This document shows positions 61,501 through 64,000 of a stretch of DNA of 64,000 nt, piece after piece (position 1 is the first letter of the stretch; each line of letters opens with the position of its first letter). Origin of the DNA: Isoperla grammatica (Eukaryota; Arthropoda; Insecta; Plecoptera; Perlodidae); NCBI GenBank assembly GCA_945910005.1, contig OX246739.1:37334608-37398607 (forward strand), in the 5' to 3' direction. Position numbers and translations under genes: made by a program. Below the pieces are notes generated by a model. The model was given only the letters and a program-made list of their open reading frames with translations. It was not told where the DNA came from and did no database searches.

Positions 61501-63219
61501 GGCTGAAAGAGTGTCTTTACTCTTGCCTTTTTTGTTGAAGATTGTTGATATAAATCTTTTCTGAATCTTCAGGCAACTCTGGATGAGGTGGACACCCAGG
61601 ACAAAAAGGGGTGCACCACTACAATAGCAGCAGCTCCCATTGAGTTCAGATCTTGGCAGGGTGGTTCTCGATTAGAAGCCATGTATACTTTCAGTTATGT
61701 TAAGCTACGCATCGCCATAGCAGTAATCAACCACGGATTGAAAATCTCATTTAAAAGAAAATGAGTTTTTCTACCTTAGGTGCCGCATGTTTTTAAAAAC
61801 GAATGGTAGCGTATGATCCAAATGATTGATCCAGCACTGCTTGAAGTCTGGTCTGCCTACCTCGAGCAGTTGCTTGAGGTGAACCCACTGGCTGTGGAGG
61901 TTCTCAACCTTCTCGTCGACGTCATGGCGCTGCTCGTCGGTGAGATACTCCAGGATAGGCGGGAGCGTCAGTAGGAGGACGTTGATCTCTGATCCCTTCG
62001 TTTGGTGCTCGGCCAGGAGTTGTCGGTGCATCTGGAGGAAGTCTTCGGCCATGGGGAGGACGCTTCCCATGTCTTGGTGGCCCTGTAGGAACGCCTCGCA
62101 CACGCTGACCAGCCAGGAAAACAGCTGGAACAAGGGAACATAGTTCTATATATATCTTCCAAGGTACACAATACCTCAAACGCATACTATACATAGAGCG
62201 ATTTTGAGTGATGGGCAGTCTACCATTATTTATGCACGTCGTGGCAATGACGGCTCAGTCACCGTTTAAAAATCCGATCATATTACATCCCAACAAATAT
62301 GTATTTGTAATAATACTTCATTTGAAAACTTATTATTAGTGATTTCCAAGGTGACAACACTTACGCAGACCTTACATATATTTAGTCGGAACTCATGTGT
62401 TTGGGTCTTAGGTCAATTCCAAAAGTTTAAAACCCCAGACCGCACCGGGATTCAAACCAAGAACCGTCTGTATATTGGAAGCAAAATGAATCCAACGAGC
62501 AACAGGTGAACTCACCAGGTTCTGTTTCTCTAGGAACGACGTCAATGCTTGCGATATTCTCAGGTGCTCTTCCCGATGAGCGGTGCAAAGGCCTTCCAGG
62601 TGGATCTTCCGGTTCTCAATTTCCTCAACGCAGTGTTTCACGCCCTGGAAAATAAGACGATTAATGCTCTGACTTACTGTACATGCAAGAAGACAAATAA
62701 CGTGCTTCAAGTATTTGGTGCAGAAATTGGGAAGGACCACACAAAGAGGAAGAAAGGCAATTGGGAAGGACAATAAATGTATATTATATAGTGTTGCAAA
62801 CTGACGAAAAGACAGATGATTCCGAAAAGAGAAAATGCCTGAATTGGAGTTCATAAACTTGGTGGCCCAGATACAAACAGGATAATTTTGTTAAATTACT
62901 TTCTTCGTCATCGCCTTTCTCATGTGTCTCTATGGAATTTGTTTTCAACATTTTTTTCTGCAAAAGGTTCTTGGGCATGTTAGTTATCCTGAGAGGATAT
63001 GTCAGAGTCGAGGGGAGGGTATTTAACAACCACTACCTCGGTGCCACGCGTCCCCCTCCCCACGGCCTCCATGAGCGAGTAGCCCTCCTGCAGAGGCTCT
63101 TCTGTGATGTCCTCCAGCGCACGGGACGCCTGCGCGTGAAGCTGCGCCAGACTGGGGGACGTGGAGGACAGCTCGGTAGTCGTCAGCTGGACTTCGAGCT
63201 GGTCGAGTTTCGTTAGTGC
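19593..63219 (-). CDS. Titin-family muscle scaffold gene, zormin-like (35 exons; 5' end outside window)
   Basis: One spliced gene encodes about 3,840 residues in this window. Seen: every exon is flanked by AG and GT on the minus strand, and each exon's end phase equals the next exon's start phase across all 34 introns. Domain order is spectrin-like helices, eight I-set Ig domains, a 1,600-residue disordered region, a conserved aromatic module and a ninth Ig. Known: such mixtures build sarcomeric scaffolds that bind actin, myosin or Z-disc proteins in the cytosol. Inferred: insect zormin is the closest family I can name; an unc-89/obscurin label is less fitting because no kinase, SH3 or RhoGEF is visible. 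Promoter and start codon lie beyond 64000. The 3' end is unsettled: in-frame stops occur at 22672-22674 (if the exon 32 donor is ignored) and 19593-19595 (if the exon 35 donor is ignored), or splicing may continue to 331-444. Introns not listed separately (under about 1 kb) are AT-rich and show no recognisable gene. Confidence 0.85.
19616..19693 (-). CDS. Exon 35: end of Ig9
   Basis: Phase 1 to 1 if spliced: DSAGEYTCTATNLLGTIGTT, ATLQVP and a split Gly before GTGAGA. It completes an Ig with both Cys. Reading through gives GERRFKK and a stop at 19593-19595, so this may be the true C-terminus; otherwise splicing continues, possibly to 331-444. Confidence 0.88.
20633..20813 (-). CDS. Exon 34: first two thirds of Ig9
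   Basis: Phase 0 to 1, 60 codons: PLRDIAVVSGQSARFECIVQ, EPLPNVLWSKNGRILENS and NGVCRLTIPQAYI. The start-to-stop ORF across this segment is in a different frame, so this exon is visible only from splice sites and phase. Clear I-set pattern with B-strand Cys and C-strand Trp. Confidence 0.9.
21303..21463 (-). CDS. Exon 33: Ser/Thr/Pro linker before Ig9
   Basis: Phase 1 to 0, 53 full codons: TSPWAGANKGMQGKGRGST, then STPSTPRSTPSLVV repeats, ending RRPPNFIT before GTAAGT. RPPNFIT is the A-strand of the following Ig domain. The plus-strand frames here are shadows. Confidence 0.86.
22556..22576 (-). terminator. Candidate poly(A) signals for a short isoform
   Basis: Two minus-strand AATAAA hexamers (TTTATT on plus at 22571-22576 and 22556-22561) follow the stop codon at 22672-22674 by about 100 bases. 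T-rich sequence lies further downstream on the minus strand. Position fits a cleavage site near 22530-22550. RNA evidence is not available here. Confidence 0.4.
22672..22802 (-). CDS. Alternative 3' extension of exon 32 with stop codon
   Basis: If the donor at 22801-22802 is skipped, the frame continues TPGNALSRVALLTNTSTCPV and ends RIES stop. AATAAA hexamers follow on the minus strand at 22571-22576 and 22556-22561, about 100 bases past the stop, as expected for a short 3' UTR. This would give an isoform lacking Ig9. Confidence 0.5.
22803..23288 (-). CDS. Exon 32: conserved aromatic module and Ser/Pro-rich tail
   Basis: 161 codons, phase 1 to 1 with the GTACGC donor. It opens TKHIDPDTGLIYFKYDFGYE, FGIVLPGEGKK, a compact aromatic motif I associate with zormin/titin-like insect proteins. 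Basic segments (KKIPQFRPKKFTHVKAVKW) and a Ser/Pro tail (PTPSPVSLSPSLPSLSPYCS) follow. Reading past the donor gives 43 more codons to a stop at 22672-22674, so this could also be a terminal exon. Confidence 0.85.
23463..23657 (-). CDS. Exon 31: helical linker
   Basis: Phase 1 to 1, 64 codons: AASRHMNQMTSEFKTKAQQF, VNDIITDVESSRKPDKP, ending ESRLAEY before GTAAGT. A short amphipathic helix, then a charged linker. Confidence 0.87.
24093..25326 (-). CDS. Exon 30: disordered exon with two long sequence repeats
   Basis: 411 codons plus 1, phase 0 to 1, from VLIPSAAAPQVERPLSLEPF to GKIPPAAS with a split Tyr codon. Two more roughly 105-residue units occur here: one with KGEFRDSEYESDYDGRIPPR (24955-25275), one with PGEFRESDYESEVEN (24320-24625). 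Each opens with LEPFP[FY], has a Trp-Pro site after the acidic stretch, and ends in a Pro-rich FD-PP segment. PGSPPELGFAP and PGSPPEIAYSP motifs sit between them. These units are what most suggests zormin. Confidence 0.9.
25818..29396 (-). CDS. Exon 29: giant disordered repeat-bearing exon
   Basis: 1,193 codons, phase 0 to 0, starting QRVEHKGTGVPMVPEVYAPP. The whole exon is Pro/Ser/Thr/Lys/Glu-rich and probably disordered. Internal repeats: four copies of a GVxMEKLW-like motif about 40 residues apart (around 28085-27720); a 35-residue tandem pair containing VPQQVKPEPTFQF (27378-27590); PPE[FM]G short motifs; and one long SKFTKGEFTTSEYDSDMDSG-type unit (26340-26655). A His-rich run HHQHHHHQ lies at 26251-26273. 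It ends PVPKK before a GTTTGA donor. If that intron is retained, the next codons are Val then stop. Confidence 0.92.
29988..30148 (-). CDS. Exon 28: end of Ig8 and linker
   Basis: Phase 1 to 0. ATLDHSGKYMVRAVNEGGEA and QSIADFLVYEPQADTTIDVV, ending DVTHHTTQ before GTAAGG. The F-strand Cys is Val, so Ig8 lacks both core Cys. Confidence 0.89.
30615..30824 (-). CDS. Exon 27: first two thirds of Ig8
   Basis: Phase 1 to 1. TIFPPVFGRRLQAQMVKVGE, RVNVEVEVTGTPEPTVTWYK and GNCYMLIIEK. The B-strand Cys is Val. Confidence 0.9.
31551..31751 (-). CDS. Exon 26: second half of Ig7
   Basis: Phase 1 to 1, 66 codons. YPQPEVTWTKNGHPLASDGD, ARLELTGVAVKDAGRYTCKA and ENEVGTASSTADLVVK. I-set pattern with C-strand Trp and F-strand Cys. 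The upstream part (YPQPEV onward) lacks an ATG and is easily missed by start-to-stop ORF searches. Confidence 0.9.
32238..32378 (-). CDS. Exon 25: basic linker and first half of Ig7
   Basis: Phase 1 to 1. The basic stretch EVKVVPVKTKPQRKS is followed by VAPRFMTPLNGKIVDQGSD and VVFEGIIDG. The B-strand Cys is replaced by Gly. Confidence 0.88.
32808..32961 (-). CDS. Exon 24: polar linker
   Basis: Phase 0 to 1, 51 codons: MHSYTSDSMDSMQQVGKKPA, RTEEIHQVNQEKPEVHSQS, ending MKITN. Low-complexity polar spacer between Ig6 and Ig7. It could be alternatively spliced only together with exon 23, because the pair is phase 1 to 1. Confidence 0.8.
33274..33361. mobile_element. Small fold-back element
   Basis: Arms of about 33 bases (AAACTTGAACTTGG, GGGTATAGCCGCGT) are inverted around a short loop. 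It lies in the intron between exons 23 and 24. No clear target duplication. Confidence 0.55.
33543..33703 (-). CDS. Exon 23: Ser/Thr-rich linker
   Basis: Phase 1 to 0, 53 full codons: DALPTSLVPVESSTVSEQI, FTMKRSVFVQSSSSHVTSST. No domain is seen; it looks disordered with many potential phosphorylation sites. The Val-Thr codons carry a chance TGACGTCA palindrome. Confidence 0.83.
34098..34275 (-). CDS. Exon 22: second half of Ig6
   Basis: Phase 0 to 1. VQWCFNDKPVSGGGF, ERQVLTIPRVTPDRVGKISC and VAENEAGKASCVAILKIM. Both core Cys are present in Ig6. Confidence 0.9.
34747..35019 (-). CDS. Exon 21: second half of Ig5 and first half of Ig6
   Basis: 91 codons, phase 0 to 0. FGEDAEGNVCLTLTEAQPEN and KGVYTVKASNAFGDAKC close Ig5, with Val for the F-strand Cys. 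A short charged linker leads to VPPAFRELFADRNVYEDEI and KFECIVTGKPTPK, the N half of Ig6. Confidence 0.9.
35779..35996 (-). CDS. Exon 20: linker and first half of Ig5
   Basis: Phase 1 to 0. The linker MSQTEPAMRPSAAPAPEEVP is followed by APKFSKLLTDVLAAQGDKVA, FECCVSGDPRPDIRWYLNN and EIQPKGTME before GTGAGT. Confidence 0.9.
35997..37106. other. 1.1 kb intron between exons 19 and 20
   Basis: AT-rich. It holds the tRNA-like remnant at 36222-36285. The 106-codon plus-strand frame at 36666-36986 has no family resemblance and biased composition, so I do not call it. Confidence 0.5.
36222..36285 (-). repeat. tRNA-like SINE remnant
   Basis: The minus strand shows GGTTCGATTC (a good B-box) about 50 bases after TGGCTCAGTT, an A-box-like word. 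No full cloverleaf was found, so a decayed tRNA-derived SINE is more likely than a tRNA gene. Confidence 0.3.
37107..37304 (-). CDS. Exon 19: second half of Ig4
   Basis: Phase 1 to 1. LPEPEVIWYHDERPVKE, DRCSLIINEVYLEDAGEY and KVVAINSGGEASSKCQLTVQ. Standard I-set pattern, but the F-strand Cys is Val. Confidence 0.9.
37510..37634. repeat. 68-base direct duplication in intron
   Basis: GATCATAGCT-GACACTCTCG type sequence starting at 37510 recurs at 37578 with few changes, including TATTTTATTGAAGAAAA. Simple tandem duplication in the intron between exons 18 and 19. Confidence 0.7.
37805..38072 (-). CDS. Exon 18: second half of Ig3 and first half of Ig4
   Basis: Phase 0 to 1, 89 codons plus 1. 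VQFEDKKNASLVITEAYPKD and AGVYAVTASNVAGEV finish Ig3; the F-strand Cys is Val. An acidic linker (ETSDSELASDLEP) leads into VSVFEGKRVQLDCIIV, the start of Ig4. Confidence 0.9.
42052..42253. repeat. 101-base exact tandem duplication
   Basis: AGCAACACCTTTGTACCATT begins copies at 42052 and 42153. The two 101-base copies look identical by eye, so the duplication is recent or an assembly artefact. Confidence 0.8.
43608..44076. mobile_element. hAT-like MITE with G-rich ends
   Basis: The ends are CAGTAACGTA and, inverted, CAGTCACGTA, followed inward by long G runs (C runs on the right). Flanks CTCACATA (43600-43607) and CTCACATC (44077-44084) match in 7 of 8 bases, as expected for an 8-base hAT target duplication. 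No transposase frame in its 469 bases. Confidence 0.6.
44361..44524 (-). CDS. Exon 17: first half of Ig3, 5' end copied in tandem upstream
   Basis: Phase 1 to 0, two bases plus 54 codons: LEPTEGPMFLTPLSNVMAR, GQKVKLECSVSGLPTPEVAW and KPVKETRDLT before GTGAGT. Of six copies of this exon start, only this one runs on into EVAWTHDGKPVKETRDLT and a donor, so it is the functional one. The acceptor is TTTCCAG. Confidence 0.9.
44525..45156 (-). repeat. Five extra copies of the exon-17 acceptor junction
   Basis: Acceptor-plus-exon-start copies end (in plus coordinates) at 44667, 44810, 44911, 45012 and 45156; the genuine one ends at 44524. Spacings are 143, 143, 101, 101 and 144 bases. The 101-base copies lack 42 internal bases. 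Each holds TTTCCAG then LEPTEGPMFLTPLSNVMARA, but none has the rest of the exon or a donor. Confidence 0.92.
44525..52347. other. 7.8 kb intron with duplicated splice junctions at both ends
   Basis: The intron between exons 16 and 17. Its 5' side carries 26 extra copies of the exon-16 donor junction and its 3' side five extra copies of the exon-17 acceptor junction. Between them (45181-49970) is AT-rich DNA with no gene seen, including a TGACGTCA palindrome at 47410-47417 and a near-perfect palindrome at 48568-48591. Confidence 0.85.
49978..52411 (-). repeat. 27-copy tandem array of the exon-16 donor junction
   Basis: The unit is 91 bases: the last 64 bases of exon 16 (TCKAVNQMGSATSTANLNVQ) plus the first 27 intron bases. 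The array spans 2,434 bases, exactly 26 units (two of 93) plus a final 64 that is the real exon end. Copies differ by only a few substitutions. Most keep a GTGAGT donor; variants are GTAAGT (first copy and near 50430) and GTGCGT (near 51796). Overlapping 61-residue plus-strand frames are artefacts. Confidence 0.95.
52348..52650 (-). CDS. Exon 16: complete Ig2 domain, 3' end copied in tandem downstream
   Basis: Phase 1 to 1, 100 full codons plus split codons. After EAELEEMMSAPEF comes a whole I-set Ig: SSFQLEVKVQG (B-strand Cys replaced by Val), PTVQWFKDG, and DQAEYTCKAVNQMG ending STANLNVQ. The donor is C/GTGAGT. The last 64 exon bases plus the first 27 intron bases are the unit of the large tandem array running left to 49978, so this donor competes with 26 near-identical ones. 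Confidence 0.9.
53239..53444 (-). CDS. Exon 15: second half of Ig1
   Basis: Phase 2 to 1. It completes Cys, then reads VTGVPTPDIIWYKDG (C-strand Trp) and TEDSAKFTCTAGNVAG (F-strand Cys), ending SALLSVS. Together with exon 14 this is a complete I-set Ig domain with both core Cys. Confidence 0.9.
53846..54030 (-). CDS. Exon 14: Pro/Glu linker and first half of Ig1
   Basis: 61 codons plus 2 bases, phase 0 to 2. It begins VDVGVEALPPAHAEMQTST, an acidic Pro-rich linker. The I-set start follows: PKFVPPMFVIPLYDSDIQEG, then ERFTFEC. The next Cys codon is split across the intron (donor GTGAGT). Confidence 0.87.
54437..54586 (-). CDS. Exon 13: Ala/Glu-rich helix linking the spectrin and Ig parts
   Basis: 50 codons, phase 0 to 0, strongly Ala-rich: EARAEVAAAKAAASAADEA, then RQAAEAAAQTLRDAVPPQ. 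Likely a rigid single helix or coiled coil between helical repeats and the first Ig domain. GC content is far above the flanking introns. Confidence 0.85.
55255..55397 (-). CDS. Exon 12: coiled-coil segment
   Basis: Two bases complete Ser, then 47 codons, phase 1 to 0. It reads EERSKQVTLVLNENREMMD to EEQRDRQKK before GTAGGC. A continuous charged helix that ends the spectrin-like part. Confidence 0.83.
55398..56299. other. Intron between exons 11 and 12 with a poly-G tract
   Basis: AT-rich, containing an uninterrupted G run of about 19 bases or more at 55598-55617. Nothing else recognised. Confidence 0.5.
56300..56498 (-). CDS. Exon 11: spectrin-like repeat segment
   Basis: 66 codons plus 1 base, phase 0 to 1. 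It begins AEEWFKEGGKLLVMIARKS, a helix resembling repeats of the Trio/SESTD1 type, and continues PEEASQLLQDVETFLKPGE. It ends GTEPT with a split Ser codon before GTACTA. Confidence 0.87.
56824..57015 (-). CDS. Exon 10: spectrin-like repeat segment
   Basis: 64 codons, phase 0 to 0, from VLESRIQTFVSTAEAMLTS to QYFTLVEE before GTGAGT. TQLNNRWSAFRRQVTESRR is a clear spectrin-repeat helix with the conserved Trp. Confidence 0.88.
57387..57836 (-). CDS. Exon 9: long coiled-coil segment
   Basis: 150 codons, phase 0 to 0, the longest exon of the helical half. It starts LEKTIENLESQYRLTLLPH and ends VYFEKTIE before GTAAGA. Strong heptad character and charge alternation (LRRQLELRREEWEAAWMER) indicate extended coiled coil or a spectrin repeat pair. 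The CTAG acceptor is short but in phase. Confidence 0.87.
58074..58201 (-). CDS. Exon 8: spectrin-like helical segment
   Basis: Two bases complete the split Gly, then 42 codons, phase 1 to 0. It reads DPSGHDNLESKLIELNTKL to SYFKNLAE before GTAAGT. Helical, continuing the repeat region. Confidence 0.82.
58388..58507 (-). other. Exon-like segment, not compatible in phase
   Basis: Between exons 7 and 8: a CCACAG acceptor, 40 open codons (QFKKAMWTKSHRAAHIKVLD, TLKKLQESSELISLFHTNCH) and a GTATAAG donor. It is phase 0 to 0, while the surrounding junction is phase 1, so inclusion would shift the frame. Cryptic, fossil or chance exon. Confidence 0.25.
58635..58821 (-). CDS. Exon 7: spectrin-like helical segment
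   Basis: 62 codons plus 1 base, phase 0 to 1, starting TVDWVSKLDAQLYPVLTGD and ending AESLAQK with a split Gly codon before GTAAGG. It contains long charged helices such as LPELKRALAEIELRVKTAE. Confidence 0.83.
59556..59696. mobile_element. Fold-back element
   Basis: Arms GGACATCGAAGAGC and GCTCTTCGATGTCC frame about 140 bases, with further inverted matches (GAACGCA, CCAATCAG). Intronic, no coding frame. Confidence 0.5.
59783..59923 (-). pseudogene. Decayed partial duplicate of exon 6 with its donor
   Basis: Similar to 59939-60093: the end of exon 6 (FKVLWEHNV versus FKVLWERNV), the donor region and the following intron. The donor GT has become GC (GCGAGT) and an internal stretch is deleted, so it is not functional. 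C-rich slippage tracts lie beside it. Confidence 0.75.
59980..60156 (-). CDS. Exon 6: spectrin-like helical segment
   Basis: 59 codons, phase 0 to 0, starting ASDPYLDVKRAALCVETLL and ending WERNVSESRR before GTGAGT. Just downstream in the intron (59783-59923) lies a decayed partial copy of this exon's 3' half plus the start of the intron. Confidence 0.82.
60628..60792 (-). CDS. Exon 5: spectrin-like helical segment
   Basis: 55 codons, phase 0 to 0, starting FAMLSNKLACSIIEIKQTT and ending SVTKVVTK before GTAACT. The protein is polar with a short QGILPEDMPEV loop. The donor is weaker than its neighbours', but phase and reading frame agree on both sides. Confidence 0.75.
61103..61318 (-). CDS. 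Exon 4: spectrin-like repeat segment
   Basis: 72 codons, phase 0 to 0, from VRVDLATEYVKFHTLAVKL to FIELAVK before GTGAGT. AVEQKWLVIQQMYIQLDNQ has the Trp-centred helix typical of spectrin-type repeats, preceded by an acidic helix FDEVEEMLRNT. Confidence 0.85.
61861..62124 (-). CDS. Exon 3: spectrin-like repeat segment
   Basis: 88 codons, phase 0 to 0, from LFSWLVSVCEAFLQG to WVHLKQLLE before GTAGGC. The end, ENLHSQWVHLKQLLE, matches the usual pattern of a spectrin helix with a central Trp. The loop contains LTLPPILEYLTDEQ. The plus-strand reading frames over this exon are shadows. Confidence 0.85.
62516..62644 (-). CDS. Exon 2: spectrin-like helical segment
   Basis: 43 codons, phase 0 to 0, starting GVKHCVEEIENRKIHLEGL and ending FLEKQNL before GTGAGT. 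It is a charged, helix-forming stretch continuing the coiled region of exon 1. Confidence 0.8.
63037..63219 (-). CDS. Exon 1 in window: spectrin-like helical segment
   Basis: 61 codons, phase 0 to 0. It starts ALTKLDQLEVQLTTTELSS after a pyrimidine-rich TTTACAG acceptor and ends at GTRGTE before GTAGTG. The text is helical, with heptad-like Leu spacing and QLHAQASRALEDITEEPLQE. No start codon or UTR precedes it, so the gene begins further right. Spectrin-like assignment rests on helical pattern and neighbours, not on a unique motif. Confidence 0.8.
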
Positions 63220-64000
63220 CTGTAAACATATCCATGCCATAATATTATATTAAAGTTAGATCCGTATTATTTGGAATATTGGTTAGTAAAGGGAAGTTCA
63301 AATAAGTCACGTCTATGGGAGAAAGTGCACAACATTACAAAGAACAAACATGTCAGTTATGTTAAAATAGAGCTGGTAATCTAGTAGTTGTAACGTTTAA
63401 GGATGACTAGACGAAATTCGTTTTAGATACATACTACAAGAAAACAAATCTGCAAAGTATCATACAAAAATAGGTAAATGGCCTGTTTGAGTTCGGCGAG
63501 ATTGCTTTTATGTTGTTTATCTAGGAGTGTGTGCATTAGTAAAGCGTTGAGTTATCTGTAGGGAAAGTATACACCTTAGAAATAATGTAAATTTTGAAAA
63601 GAATTCATAAAAAAAAACCTGAAAAGGATTGAACAGGCTGGAAACAAAAATAAATAATGATTTAGCTGCGAATAAGAAATAGATAATGAGATTGATTGCA
63701 CTTCTTGTGTGGGCTGGTCAGCACATGACACGTTAGATAAACTAATTATTATTTTGTCGAGTAGTATGCAATATATTTTTATTGTGTAAACATTTTTTTT
63801 TTGAATAATGATATTTTAATAGTAATTCTACTATACAAAAACAATCAATTACATTAACACGTATTATAGTCGGGATGTCTTTGGTTTCCTTATGACTGGC
63901 AAAATGCATGTATTCTTCTGTTTGCGTTCATGACATTTTCTATAATTGCGCAGCTGCAAATTACAGCTATGTGGTACCACATGGCATTAAAGTGCATCAG
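63220..64000. other. Intron upstream of exon 1 (partial)
   Basis: AT-rich, with no splice-bounded coding island seen. The pyrimidine-rich acceptor of exon 1 lies at its left edge. The rest of the gene's 5' end is outside the window. Confidence 0.6.

Noticed and set aside
62408..62500. tRNA gene suggested by GGTTTGAATCCCGG
   Set aside because: Only a B-box-like word is present; no cloverleaf or A-box at a proper distance.

Overview
This looks like animal, most likely arthropod (insect), nuclear DNA. It is AT-rich, has GT-AG introns, short GC-richer coding islands, MITE-like and SINE-like insertions, microsatellites and long homopolymers. There is no bacterial-style gene packing. I cannot name the species.

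One gene dominates the window. It runs right to left on the minus strand from beyond position 64000 to at least 19616. I resolved 35 consecutive coding exons. Each was placed by an acceptor AG, a donor GT and an unbroken phase chain across all 34 introns, giving about 3,840 residues with the N-terminus outside the window. The order is: helical, spectrin-like repeats (exons 1-13, 63219-54437); eight I-set immunoglobulin domains, most split over two exons (exons 14-28, 54030-29988); a very long Pro/Ser/Thr/Lys-rich disordered region with internal repeats (exons 29-30, 29396-24093); a conserved module containing YFKYDFGYEFGI (exons 31-32); a Ser/Thr/Pro linker (exon 33); and a ninth Ig domain (exons 34-35). 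This is a titin-family muscle scaffold. The best family match I can recall is insect zormin, a Z-disc/M-line protein encoded beside sallimus; the name is an inference, the architecture is read from the sequence. A further exon at 331-444 is phase-compatible with exon 35. It is either the next exon across a 19 kb intron or part of a downstream gene.

The most unusual structure is the 7.8 kb intron between exons 16 and 17. At its 5' end the exon-16/intron junction (64 bases of exon plus 27 of intron) is repeated in tandem 27 times, giving 26 extra donor sites. At its 3' end the intron/exon-17 junction is repeated six times, giving 5 extra acceptors. Use of most of these extra sites would lead to premature stops. 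A third, decayed junction duplication lies next to exon 6.

The left 19 kb (445-19615) has no convincing gene. It holds a 5S-rRNA-headed SINE with a 13-base target duplication (3677-4086), a roughly 1 kb TIR element (10167-11170), fold-back MITEs (681-803, 17478-17653), a 51-base minisatellite (6181-6425), a decayed satellite (11855-12340) and a few exon-like or CpG-rich islands of unknown meaning. Introns of the main gene carry a hAT-like MITE (43608-44076), other fold-backs and short tandem duplications.
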